A program made the translations under genes and the position numbers. A DNA stretch of 64,000 nucleotides from JAOUEA01 sp963810915. Its GTDB lineage: Bacteria; Actinomycetota; UBA4738; HRBIN12. The DNA is taken from assembly GCA_963810915.1 (NCBI GenBank), contig CAWEPH010000002.1:186001-250000 (forward strand), read 5' to 3'. Shown here in pieces: positions 26,689 to 35,808 of the stretch (positions are counted from its first letter, which is position 1; every line of letters starts with the position of its first letter). The notes under the pieces were generated by a model. It searched no databases, was not told where the DNA came from, and was given only the letters and a program-made list of their open reading frames with translations.

Positions 26689-28057
26689 ATGGACCCCCAG
26701 CGCAACGACTTCCCTCGTCGACGGACGACCGACGGCGCCGAACGACGGCTGTCCGACGTACCCGCGGAGCCCTCGCCGAACGCGAAGCCCCGGCGCCGCC
26801 AGGTCGACGGCTGGCTCGACCGATGGGTGGCGACGACTTCCGACCTCACCCGGCTCACGACCACGCATCCCATGATGGACGCGGTCATCGACGAGCAGGC
26901 GGGCGTCGAGATCCGTGTGGGCGATCGATGGCTCACCGACTGGGCCTCGTGCAACTACCTCGGCTTCGACCTCGACGAGGAGATCATCGCCGCGGTCCCC
27001 GGAGTACCTGGCCGCATGGGGCACGCATCCGTCGTGGTCGCGGTTGCTCGGCAACCCGCGGATGTACCCGGAGATCGAGGAACAGCTCGACCGAGCTCCT
27101 GGGTTGCGAGGACACCCTCCTCCTGCCGACGATCACCCACATCCACATGTCGGTGATCCCGGTGCTGGTGGGCGACGGCACGATCTTCCTCGACGGACGC
27201 GCGCACAAGACGATCTACGACGGCGCCATGGTCGCGGCCGGCCACGGGGCCACCGTCGTGCGCTTCCGCCACAACGACTGGGCGCATCTCGAGGAGCTCC
27301 TGAGCGCGAGCGACCCCGGCGTCCCGCGGATCATCGCGATGGACGGCGTGAACTCCATGACCGGGAACGCGCCCGACCTCGTGTCGTTCGCGCGGGTGGC
27401 GCGCGAGCATGACGCCCTCCTGTACGTGGACGATGCCCACGGCTTCGGCGTGATCGGGGAACGGTCGCCCGACGAAGCCTGCGATTACGGCGTCAAGGGC
27501 AACAGCGTGATCCGCCACGTGGCGTGAGGACTACGACCACGTGATCCTGGTCGCGGGACTTCTCGAAGGCGTACTCGTCGCTGCTCGCGTTCCTCGCCCT
27601 GCCCACCCGGCTGAAGGATGCGCTGAAGGTGCTCGCGCCGCCCTACCTGTACTCGGGACCTTCGCCGGTGGCCTCCCTCGCTACCGACCCTCGCCGGCCT
27701 CGAGGTGAATCGCACGCGCGGCGACCAGCTCCGCGCGGATCTCTGGCGCAAGACCCATCGGCTCCTCGACGGCCTTGCACGCGCTCGGGATCCACACGCC
27801 GAACCAGTCGGGGTTCCCGATCATCGAGATCCCCCTCGCCGACCACGAGCACGATCGACGACGTCGGCCGCTACCTCTTCGAGCACGGGCAGTACGCCAC
27901 CATGGCGGCCTATCCGCTCGTGCCGAAGAACGAAGTCGGGTTCCGGATCCAGACCACGGCGGCCAACACCGACGAGGAGATCGACGAGCTCATCGCGGTC
28001 CTCGGTCGCCTGCAGGAGCGCTTCCAGCTCGAGCCCGCCGCCTCCGTCGCGGTCTGA
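26689..28057 (+). CDS. Alpha-oxoamine synthase family protein (BioF/Kbl/CqsA-like; many apparent frameshifts)
   Basis: PLP-dependent fold type I enzyme related to 8-amino-7-oxononanoate synthase, 2-amino-3-ketobutyrate CoA ligase and serine palmitoyltransferase. Pieces in order: WLTDWASCNYLGFDLDEEI, WSRLLGNPRMYPEIEEQL, LDGRAHKTIYDGAMVA, FRHNDWAHLEELL, ALLYVDDAHGFGVIGE and DFSKAYSSLLAFLALP with the probable PLP lysine. The typical family lysine motif is SKxFG followed by glycines, so the active site deviates. The ~65-residue N-terminal extension is polar. Breaks occur near 27,000, 27,095, 27,525, 27,560, 27,690, 27,775 and 27,850. Condensation of an amino acid with an acyl-thioester is inferred. 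Confidence 0.7.
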
Positions 28058-28075
28058 GCCGCGGCGCACGGCGTT

Positions 28076-28114
28076 CCCGCTGTTCCAGCGGGTTCCCGAG
28101 TGCCAGGAACCCGC
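28076..28114 (+). terminator. Two overlapping, mutually exclusive hairpins between oxoamine synthase and GGDEF/EAL genes
   Basis: CCCGCT (28,076-28,081) pairs with AGCGGG (28,087-28,092), or GCGGGTTCC (28,088-28,096) pairs with GGAACCCGC (28,106-28,114) across 9 nt. They share bases, so only one can form. No U-tract follows, so intrinsic termination is uncertain. Confidence 0.4.
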
Positions 28115-28160
28115 CCCCGCGCGACCTTCAGTCCGCCCCGAAGGCCGCCGATAGCCATTC

Positions 28161-31100
28161 GTGAGGAATCGAGCTTGGTACCTCGTATCTGCTGGGCGCT
28201 GCCGCGGCGACCGCGGTCTACTTCCGTCCGGTCACCGGAGCTGGATCTTCAATCTGATCGGGCTCTCGTCGCCGGTATTGATCCTGGTGGCGGTGCACGA
28301 TCCAGAAGCCCGAGCAACGCGCTCCGTGGTACCTGTTCGCGCTCGGACAGTTCCTCTTCATCATGGGCGACGTGGTGGCGTACAACTACAGCGCCTTCCA
28401 CAACGCGATGCCCGGCATCTTCACGCTCGAAGCGGGCGAGACCCCGTACCCGGCCATCAGCGACCTCCTGTACCTCTCCGTCTACCCGTGCCTGGTGGCC
28501 GGGCTGATCCTGATCGTCCGCCGCCGCGGCGCAGGCCGTGACCGCGGGAGCCTGATCGACGCAGCGATGATCGCGATCGGCGTGGGCACGCTGTCCTGGG
28601 TGTTCCTGATCTCTCCCTACGTCACGGACATGACCCTGTCGGGCCTCGTCAAGTTCGTCTCGATGGGCTACCCCGTGATGGACATGCTCCTGCTCACCGT
28701 GGCGATCCGCCTCGCCGTGGGCTCCGGACGGCGGGTGCCGTCGTTCTACCTGATGCTCACCGCCATCGTGGCGCTCTTCGTGACGGACGCGATGTACGGA
28801 TGGCTGCAGCTGCACGACGGCTACATCCCCGGGAGCGGCTTCCTGGAGATCGGGTGGATCTCCTTCTACGTGCTGTTCGGGGCGGCCGCGCTCCACCCGT
28901 CGATGAAGCACCTGTCGGACCGCAGCGATACCGTCGACGCGCGGGTGGGCGTGGGACGCCTGTTCCTGCTCGGTGCGGCGTCGCTCCTCGCGCCCATGAC
29001 GCTCGTGATCCAGGTGTGGCGGGGCGAACCCATGAACCTCCCGGTCGTCCTCAGCGCCACCATCACCCTCTTCGTGCTGGTGGTGTTCCGCATGGCGGGA
29101 CTCGTGCGGCAACAGCAGCAGATCGGCCGATCGCGAGAAGGCGCTGCGCGAGGCCGGCGCCGCCCTGGTGACGGCGACCAACCGCGACGGGATCCACGAG
29201 GCCGCCATCGGCGCCACGCGCGCGCTCGCCGGCGACGAACGCCGCGATCCGGATGTGCGAGGAGGTGACGGGCGACGGACGAGCTCGTCGTCGTGGCCGC
29301 GGCCGGTGGCACGAGGACGTGGTGGGTGCCCGGTTCCGCCTGAGCGAGCTCCAGACGTGGAAGCGGGAGCGGCTGCTCGAGAACGACGCGTACGTCGTGC
29401 GGACCTACGAGAGCACGCTCCGCGACCCCCTCGGGCTGCCCGGAGCCGAGGACGGGACCGTGATGGTGGCCCCGTTGTTCATCCGCGAGGAACTCCGTGG
29501 GCTGATGGTCGTCGCGACGGCCGACGAGATGCCCACGCACGTCGCCGACTCGCTGCGGGCGCTGTCCTCACAGGTGGCCCTGGCCCTGGAGAGCGCGGCG
29601 CTCACCGAGGACCTGCTGATGCAGCAGAGCGAGAAGCGGTTCGCCTCGCTGGTGCAGAACTCCTCCGACATCGTGACGGTGGTCGACGCCGACACGTCGA
29701 TCCGCTACGCGAGCCCGTCGGCGCACCGCGTGCTGGGAATCGAACCCGAGGCGCTCGAGGGCACCCGGTTCATCGAGCTGGTGCACCCCGACGACAAGAC
29801 GCGCGTCCTGTCGTTCCTCACGGCGATGGGCGACGGCGAGGGTCACCCGGGGCTGATGGAGTTCCGGGTGCGCTGTCACGACGGGACGCACGATCTTCAC
29901 GGAGACCCTCCGCACGAACCTGCTGCACGACCCCAACGTCCACGGCATCGTGCTCAACACCCGTGACATCTCCGAGCGCAAGGCCTTCGAGGAGCAGCTC
30001 TCGCACCAGGCGTTCCACGACTCGGTCACCAACCTCGCCAACCGGGCGCTGTTCCGCGACCGCGTCACGCACGCGATCGAGCGCCAGGAGCGCGACCACA
30101 AGCCGATCGCGGTGCTGTTCATGGACCTCGACGACTTCAAGACGATCAACGACTCGCTCGGGCACGCGGCCGGCGACCAGCTGCTCCGCGAGGTCGGCGA
30201 CCGGCTGAAGAAGGCCCTGCGGGCGGCCGACACGGCCGCGCGCCTCGGCGGCGACGAGTTCGCGATCCTCCTCGAGGACGGCGGCGAGGGGATCCAGGCC
30301 GTCGACGTGGCCGACCGCGTGATGCAGATGCTGCGAGGAGCCCTTCGCGCTCGAGGGCAAGGAGGTCTACGTGCGGGCGAGCGTCGGCATCGCGGTGGCC
30401 GAGGGCGACGGCTCGGGCGACGCCGAGGAGCTGCTCCGCAACGCCGACGTCGCGATGTACATGGCCAAGGAGAAGGGCAAGGGCCGCTACCAGGTGTTCG
30501 AGCCCGCGATGCACGACACGGCCCTGAAGCGCCTGGAGCTCAAGGCCGACCTCCAGCGCGCCCTCGAGCACGGCGAGTTCGTCCTGCACTACCAGCCGGT
30601 GATCGAGCTGGAGAGCGGCAACGATCTCCGGCGTCGAGGCTCTGGTCCGTTGGATCCACCCCGTGCGCGGCATCGTCCCGCCGCTCGACTTCATCCCGCT
30701 CGCCGAGGAGACCGGCCTCATCGTGCCGATCGGCCGCTGGGTGCTCGAGGAGGCCTGCCGCACCGCCGTCGAGCTGCAGACGCGATTCCCGAACCAGCCC
30801 CAGTTCCACATGGCCGTGAACCTCTCGGCCCGCCAGATCGCGAGGCCCGAGCTCGTGGACGAGGTCCGCGGCATCCTGCAGGACCGACGCTCCAGCCGCA
30901 GGCCCTGATCCTCGAGATCACCGGAGTCCGTGATGATGCAGGACATGGAGCTGTCGATCGAACGGCTCACGGAGCTCAAGGCGCTCGGGGTGCAGCTCGC
31001 GATCGACGACTTCGGCACCGGGTACTCGAGCCTCAACTACGTGCGTCGCTTCCCGGTCGACATCCTCAAGGTCGACAAGTCGTTCATCGACGGCGTGAGC

Positions 31101-31340
31101 GAGGGCGGCGAGTCCAGCGCCCTGACAGCCGCCGTGATCGAGCTCGCCGGCATCCTGAACCTCAAGCCGGTGGCCGAGGGCATCGAACGTGCCGACCAGC
31201 TGCAGCGCCTGCTCGAGCTCCACTGCGACCTGGGCCAGGGCTTCTTCTTCGCCAAGCCGCTGCCCTCCGACGACCTCAAGGCCCTCCTGCACGAGCGTGC
31301 GCAGATGCAGGCCGAGGTCGAAGCGCTCGCGCAAGGGTGA
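28161..31340 (+). CDS. Membrane-anchored GAF-PAS-GGDEF-EAL cyclic-di-GMP protein (many apparent frameshifts)
   Basis: About 1,060 residues. The N-terminal third is a multi-span membrane sensor (LIGLSSPVLILVAV, YLFALGQFLFIMGDVVAY through LVIQVWRGEPMNLPVVLSATITLFVLVVF). A GAF-like region follows (MVAPLFIREELRGLMVVA), then a PAS domain (FASLVQNSSDIVTVVDADTS). Then comes GGDEF (MDLDDFKTINDSLGH; RAAD-x5-GGDEF, i.e. active site plus I-site). The EAL domain has GVEALVRWIHP, NLSARQ, AIDDFGTGYSSLNY, LKVDKSF and KPVAEGIE, with the usual catalytic residues. So both synthesis and hydrolysis of c-di-GMP are possible. About ten frame changes lie between 28,195 and 30,925. The GTG start is inferred. Confidence 0.85.
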
Positions 31341-31376
31341 ATCCACCGCTTCCGTGGCGTCGAGGTCCCGAGCCCG

Positions 31377-31382
31377 TACCAT
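31377..31382 (+). promoter_or_regulatory. Candidate -10 box (TACCAT) for dacB
   Basis: TACCAT ends 10 nt before the ATG at 31393; there is no good Shine-Dalgarno sequence. Confidence 0.4.
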
Positions 31383-31392
31383 CGTGACCTCC

Positions 31393-32625
31393 ATGCGTCC
31401 CCACCGCCTTCCGTTCGTGCTCTCGCTGCTCCTCGCGGTCGCCGTGCCCACGGTGGCCGTCGACCCCCCTGTGGCCCATGCGGGGGCGATCGCGTCCACC
31501 GCGACCAAGCCTCGATGGATCCAGCGCATCGACACGGTGGTCGGCCATCTGCCGGTGGGTGTCGTGATCGGGTACCAGGGCACGACCTGGTACCACCACC
31601 GGGACTGGGTCGCCCGGCCGCCCGCCTCCAACGAGAAGCTCCTGCTCTCGATGGCGCTCCTGGACCGCCTCTCCCCGGAGGCCACGATCCCCACCGGGGT
31701 CCTCGGCACGAGCAAGCCCGAGGACGGTGTGCTCCGAGGGAACCTCTGGATCGTCGGCCACGGCGACCCGGAGACGGACCGGGCGGATCTGGCGGACCTC
31801 GCCCAGGCGATCGCGACCGCTGGCATCACGAAGGTCACCGGCCGCGTGATGGGTTCCACGGGACCCTTCGCCCGGGATTGGTTCGCACCCGGCTGGAAAT
31901 CGTACTTCCCCGCCTACTACGTGGCGTTGCCGACGGCGCTCACGTATCACGACAACGTCGACGGGGCGGGCCACCACGTGAGCGACCCCGAACGACGGGC
32001 CGCCACCGAGCTGACGAAGCGGTTGAAGGCCAACGGCATCAAGGTCACCCACCGGGCAGGGATGGGCGCGCCGCCCGCACACCTCGTCCCGCTGGCCACG
32101 GAGCGGAGCGATCCGCTGCGCTCGATCCTGCACCGCATGGACGTGTGGTCCCTGAACTTCTACGCCGAGGTGCTCGGCAAGTTCCTCGGCGCGCGCGTGA
32201 CGGGGCCGCCCGGCAGCATCGCGAAGGGCGCCGACGCGATCGAGGCCTTCACGCGCGCACACGGCCTGTCCGGGGTCGTGGCCCACGATGGCTCCGGCCT
32301 GTCCTACGCGAACCGCGTGACGCCCACCCAGATCGTGAAGATGCTCTGGGTGGCCGACGGGCAGCCGTGGGGAGAGACGCTGCGGTCCCTCCTGGCCCGT
32401 GGCGGTCAAGGCACGTTGAAAGGGCGTCTCAACGACGTCCCGATCCGCGCCAAGACGGGCACGCTCGACGGCGTCTCCGCGCTCTCGGGATGGGTGTGGG
32501 TGGAACGCGAGCAGGAGTGGGCGGAGTTCTCGATCCTGTCCAGCGGCATCACCAAGGCGCGTTCCGTGCAGATCGAGAACGCCATCGTGCGCGCCGTGAG
32601 CGCGAACGGATCGGCGCCCGCCTGA
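31393..32625 (+). CDS. dacB: D-alanyl-D-alanine carboxypeptidase/endopeptidase (PBP4, peptidase S13)
   Basis: 410 residues, intact; the first gene after the frameshift-rich part of the window. A signal peptide (FVLSLLLAVAVPTVAV...AHA) is followed by the S13 triad: SNEKLLLS (S-x-x-K), HDGSGLSYANRVTP and RAKTGTLDGVSALSG (K-T-G). GNLWIVGHGDPE and FYAEVLGKFLGA are also family-typical. It trims or cleaves peptidoglycan cross-links outside the membrane. The ATG at 31393 is favoured by the signal peptide and the TACCAT box. It is convergent with the branched-chain amino acid operon, ending 10 nt from the GNAT gene. Confidence 0.9.
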   Translation: MRPHRLPFVLSLLLAVAVPTVAVDPPVAHAGAIASTATKPRWIQRIDTVVGHLPVGVVIGYQGTTWYHHRDWVARPPASNEKLLLSMALLDRLSPEATIPTGVLGTSKPEDGVLRGNLWIVGHGDPETDRADLADLAQAIATAGITKVTGRVMGSTGPFARDWFAPGWKSYFPAYYVALPTALTYHDNVDGAGHHVSDPERRAATELTKRLKANGIKVTHRAGMGAPPAHLVPLATERSDPLRSILHRMDVWSLNFYAEVLGKFLGARVTGPPGSIAKGADAIEAFTRAHGLSGVVAHDGSGLSYANRVTPTQIVKMLWVADGQPWGETLRSLLARGGQGTLKGRLNDVPIRAKTGTLDGVSALSGWVWVEREQEWAEFSILSSGITKARSVQIENAIVRAVSANGSAPA

Positions 32626-32635
32626 GCCGGTCTCC

Positions 32636-33145
32636 TCAGAGATCGACCGCGTACCGCACGATCGGCATGTTCGCGCATCGCACCTGGTGCGTACCCCGCG
32701 ATCCGTCCCACGTCCAGCCGTTGCGCTCGTAGAAGCGGCGCGCGCGCTCGTTCGACTCCAAGACCCAGAGCGTCGCACGCGAGTGGCCGCGCGCCCGCAG
32801 GAGTCCCTGCGCACCGACGAGGAGCGCGCGGCCGGCGCCCGTCCCGACGGCGTTCTCGACCACATATAGCGCGAGCACCTCGCCGGTGCCGGGCGGCGCG
32901 TCGCCATCGCGCGAGGTCGCGGCGCTCGCGAACCCAACGACCCGGGCCCCGTCGTCGGCCACGATCACGTCCGTCCCGCCGGACCCCAGGATCCGCCGCC
33001 ATCCGGCAGCGCGCTCGGCCGGGTCGAGCTCGTCGAGGAGATCGTCGGGCAGCTGGCCGCGGTAGGCCCACCGCCAGCTCTCGACGTGCACGCTCCCGAT
33101 CGCATCCGCGTCCTCGGGCGTGGCCGGTCGGATCCGCACATCCAT
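32636..33145 (-). CDS. GNAT-family N-acetyltransferase
   Basis: 169 residues. IRPATPEDADAIGSVHVESWRWAYRG opens the fold, EVLALYVVENAVGTGAGRALLVGA holds the acetyl-CoA pyrophosphate loop (V-x-x-x-x-G-x-G-x-A variant), and LWVLESNERARRFYERNGW is the C-terminal motif B. The ATG is 6 nt after the cimA stop, so it is probably the last gene of the ilv-leu operon. Substrate unknown; the context hints at an amino acid or derivative but does not establish it. Confidence 0.85.
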   Translation of the reverse strand: MDVRIRPATPEDADAIGSVHVESWRWAYRGQLPDDLLDELDPAERAAGWRRILGSGGTDVIVADDGARVVGFASAATSRDGDAPPGTGEVLALYVVENAVGTGAGRALLVGAQGLLRARGHSRATLWVLESNERARRFYERNGWTWDGSRGTHQVRCANMPIVRYAVDL

Positions 33146-33151
33146 CGGGGT

Positions 33152-34753
33152 TCAGTCCTCCCGGGCCTCCCGCGGGTGGAGCAGGCCGAACGTGTAGGCC
33201 TCGACGAGCGCCTCCCACGAGGCCTCGAGGATGTTCTCGCTCACGCCCACGGTGGTCCACTCGCGCTCGCCGTTCGACGTGTCGATCAACACGCGCACCA
33301 TCGATCCGGTGCCGCTCGGCCCCTGCTCGCCCAGGACGCGCACCCGGAAGTCCTCCAGGTGCATGTCGTCGAGCTGCGGGTAGGCGTTCGTGAGCGCCTT
33401 GCGGAGGGCGTTGTCCAGCGCGCCCACGGGGCCGTGTCCCTCGGCGGTCTCGATATGCCGCTCGCCGTCGGCGACGACCTTGACGGTGGCCTCCGCGAGC
33501 GCTCCCTCGTTCCGCCGCTCCTCCACGTGCGCCCTGTAGCTCTCGACCTCGAAGAACGCCTGCCTCCACCCGTGCGCCTTGCGCATCAGCAGCTCGAGGG
33601 AGGCGTCGGCCACGTCGAAGGTGTAGCCCTTGGACTCCAGTCCCTTCAGGTCCTCGAGGAGGCGAGGCACGTCGGCGTCGGCGAGGTCCACGCCGTACTC
33701 GGTGGCCTTCATCCGCAGCGTCGCGGCGCCGCCGAGGTCGCTCGCCACGACGCCGCGGTGGTTGCCGACCGTTTCGGGCGGGACGTGCTCGTAGGCCTCG
33801 GTGAGGCGAGCGACGCCGCTCGTGTGCAGTCCCGCCTTGTGCGTGAACGCGAAGCGCCCCGCATAGGGCTGGTGCGAATCCGGCGTCACGTTGGCGATCT
33901 CGGCCACGTAGTGCGCGAGCTCGGTGAGGTGTGCCACCGCGCCCTCGGGCAGCGCGTCGCTCATGCCCATCTTCAACACGAGGTCGGCGGCGATCGGGAC
34001 GAGGTCGGCGTTGCCCGTGCGCTCGCCGTACCCGTTGATCGTGCCCTGAACCTGGTGGACGCCCGCGTCCACCGCGATCAACGAGTTCGCCACGGCGCAG
34101 CCCGCGTCGTTGTGCACGTGGATCCCGAGCTTCGCCGACGCCTGTCGTCCGACCTCCTGCACGATGCGCGCCACGTCGAACGGGAGCATCCCGCCGTTCG
34201 TGTCGCAGAGCACCAGCCGCTCGGCCCCGGCTTCCTCCGCCGCAGCGACGACGGCGAGCGCGAAGGTGGGGTTCCCCACGTACCCGTCGAAGAAGTGCTC
34301 GGCGTCGAAGAACACCCGGCGTCCCTGCGACCGTAGGAACGCCACCGAGTCGCGCACCATGGCGACGCCCTCATCGAGATCGGTGCGCAGGGCCTCGGTC
34401 ACGTGCAGATCCCACGACTTGCCTACCAGGCAGATCACCTCGGTGCCGGCGTCGAGAAGCTCGCGCAGCACCGCGCTGTCCTCGGCTCGCTCCCCCGCCT
34501 TCCGTGTCATGCCGAACGCGGTCAGCTGGGCGTGAACGAGCGTCTCCTTGGTCGCGAGCTTGAAGAACTCGGTGTCGCGGGGGTTCGCGCCCGGCCAGCC
34601 GCCCTCCACGTACGGGAAGCCCACGGCATCGAGCCGGTGCAGGATCCGCAGACGATCCTCGATCGTGAAGCTGAGATCGGCACGCTGCGCGCCGTCGCGG
34701 AGGGTGGTGTCGTAGAGCTCGACCGTGCGCGCGGGCGTCTCCGGCACGCTCAT
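33152..34753 (-). CDS. cimA: Citramalate synthase CimA
   Basis: 533 residues. DRE-TIM metallolyase: VELYDTTLRDGAQ at the N-terminus, HVHNDAGCAVANSL (metal His pair), GTINGYGERTGNADL, FAFTHKAGLHTSGV, then a C-terminal LeuA-type allosteric domain (FRVRVLGEQGPSGTGSMVRVLIDT). It condenses pyruvate with acetyl-CoA to (R)-citramalate, allowing isoleucine synthesis without threonine deaminase. EGGWPGANPRDTEFFKLA and the C-terminal length favour the CimA/LeuA-2 group over isopropylmalate synthase, and a separate leuA lies nearby. Its ATG overlaps the leuB stop by 4 nt. Confidence 0.92.
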   Translation of the reverse strand: MSVPETPARTVELYDTTLRDGAQRADLSFTIEDRLRILHRLDAVGFPYVEGGWPGANPRDTEFFKLATKETLVHAQLTAFGMTRKAGERAEDSAVLRELLDAGTEVICLVGKSWDLHVTEALRTDLDEGVAMVRDSVAFLRSQGRRVFFDAEHFFDGYVGNPTFALAVVAAAEEAGAERLVLCDTNGGMLPFDVARIVQEVGRQASAKLGIHVHNDAGCAVANSLIAVDAGVHQVQGTINGYGERTGNADLVPIAADLVLKMGMSDALPEGAVAHLTELAHYVAEIANVTPDSHQPYAGRFAFTHKAGLHTSGVARLTEAYEHVPPETVGNHRGVVASDLGGAATLRMKATEYGVDLADADVPRLLEDLKGLESKGYTFDVADASLELLMRKAHGWRQAFFEVESYRAHVEERRNEGALAEATVKVVADGERHIETAEGHGPVGALDNALRKALTNAYPQLDDMHLEDFRVRVLGEQGPSGTGSMVRVLIDTSNGEREWTTVGVSENILEASWEALVEAYTFGLLHPREARED

Positions 34754-35808
34754 GTGCTCGCTCCGGCCGCCACGAGATCGCCGACCTCGGAGGTGCTGAG
34801 CCCCATCTCGCCGGCGCGCATGCTCTTCATCTGCCGGGTGGCCGCGCGGATCCCCCGGTCCACCCCATCGGCCGCCGCCTGCTCGCCGAGCTCACGCAGG
34901 AGCATCTCCATCGCCCCGATCGCGGCCAGCGGATTGATCGTGCCCCTCCCGGTATGGTCGGGCGCGGTGCCGCCGATCGGCTCGAACATGCTCACGCCGT
35001 CTGGGTTGATGTTGCCGCCGGCCGCGATGCCCATCCCGCCCTGGATCATGGCGCCGAGGTCCGTGATGATGTCACCGAACATGTTGTCGGTGACGATCAC
35101 GTCGAACCGCGCCGGCCAGTCCAGGAAGTAGATGCACGCGGCGTCGACGTGAACGTAGTCGGTCTCGACGTCGGGGTAGTCCTCGGCCACCTCGTCGACC
35201 ACACGCTGGTAGAGGTCGCCCGCGTACGTCAGCACGTTGGTCTTGTGCACGAGGGTGAGCTTTCGGCGGCGATGGGGCTGCATCGCGAGCTCGAACGCGT
35301 ATCGCACGATCCGCTCTACCCCGTGGCGCGTGTTGATCGATTCCTGCACGGCCACTTCGTGCGCGGTGCCTTTGCGATGGAAGCCGCCCGCTCCGCTATA
35401 CAGTCCCTCGGAGTTCTCCCGCACCACCACGAAGTTCACGTCCTCCTCGGCGTGGCTCGGCACGAGCGTCTCGACGCCCGGGTAGCGCACTACCGGCCGA
35501 AGGTTCACCCACTGGTCGAGGCCGAAGCGCGCCTTCAGGAGCAGGTCTCGCTCGAGGATCCCCGGCTTCACCCGATGATCCCCCACCGCTCCCAGGAAGA
35601 TGGCGTCCATGGCGCGGAGCCGTTCGAGCTCCTCGTCGGGGAGCACCTCGCCCGTGCGCAGGTATCGGTCGGCACCCAGGTCGAACACGACGGCTTCGGT
35701 GGCGAACCCGTCGCGGACCGCGTCGAGCACCTTCAGGCCCTCGCGCACCACCTCGGGCCCGGTGCCGTCTCCGGGGATCACGCCGATCCTGTACGCCCGA
35801 CCGGTCAC
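34750..35808 (-). CDS. leuB: 3-Isopropylmalate dehydrogenase
   Basis: 352 residues. GVIPGDGTGPEVVREGLKVL (N-terminal signature), substrate arginines around LRPVVRYPG, VVVRENSEGLYSGAGG, KTNVLTYAGDLY, TDNMFGDIITDLGAMIQGGMGIAAGGNI and EPIGGTAPDHTG. It oxidises and decarboxylates 3-isopropylmalate with NAD in leucine synthesis; the homologous step on 3-methylmalate in the citramalate route could use the same enzyme. EPIGGTAPD replaces the commoner EPIHGSAPD, with one conserved His missing. GTG start overlaps the leuA stop (GTGA); the end overlaps the cimA start (ATGA). Confidence 0.93.
   Translation of the reverse strand: MTGRAYRIGVIPGDGTGPEVVREGLKVLDAVRDGFATEAVVFDLGADRYLRTGEVLPDEELERLRAMDAIFLGAVGDHRVKPGILERDLLLKARFGLDQWVNLRPVVRYPGVETLVPSHAEEDVNFVVVRENSEGLYSGAGGFHRKGTAHEVAVQESINTRHGVERIVRYAFELAMQPHRRRKLTLVHKTNVLTYAGDLYQRVVDEVAEDYPDVETDYVHVDAACIYFLDWPARFDVIVTDNMFGDIITDLGAMIQGGMGIAAGGNINPDGVSMFEPIGGTAPDHTGRGTINPLAAIGAMEMLLRELGEQAAADGVDRGIRAATRQMKSMRAGEMGLSTSEVGDLVAAGAST

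Noticed and set aside
26689..28057. Assigning bioF or kbl to the oxoamine synthase
   Set aside because: The active-site lysine motif deviates and no biotin or threonine-catabolism genes are near, so only the superfamily is named.
2640..30930. Mass pseudogenisation of the left half
   Set aside because: Breaks occur in housekeeping genes (gdh, serC, MTHFR) with conserved residues preserved on both sides and no in-frame decay; technical indels explain it better.
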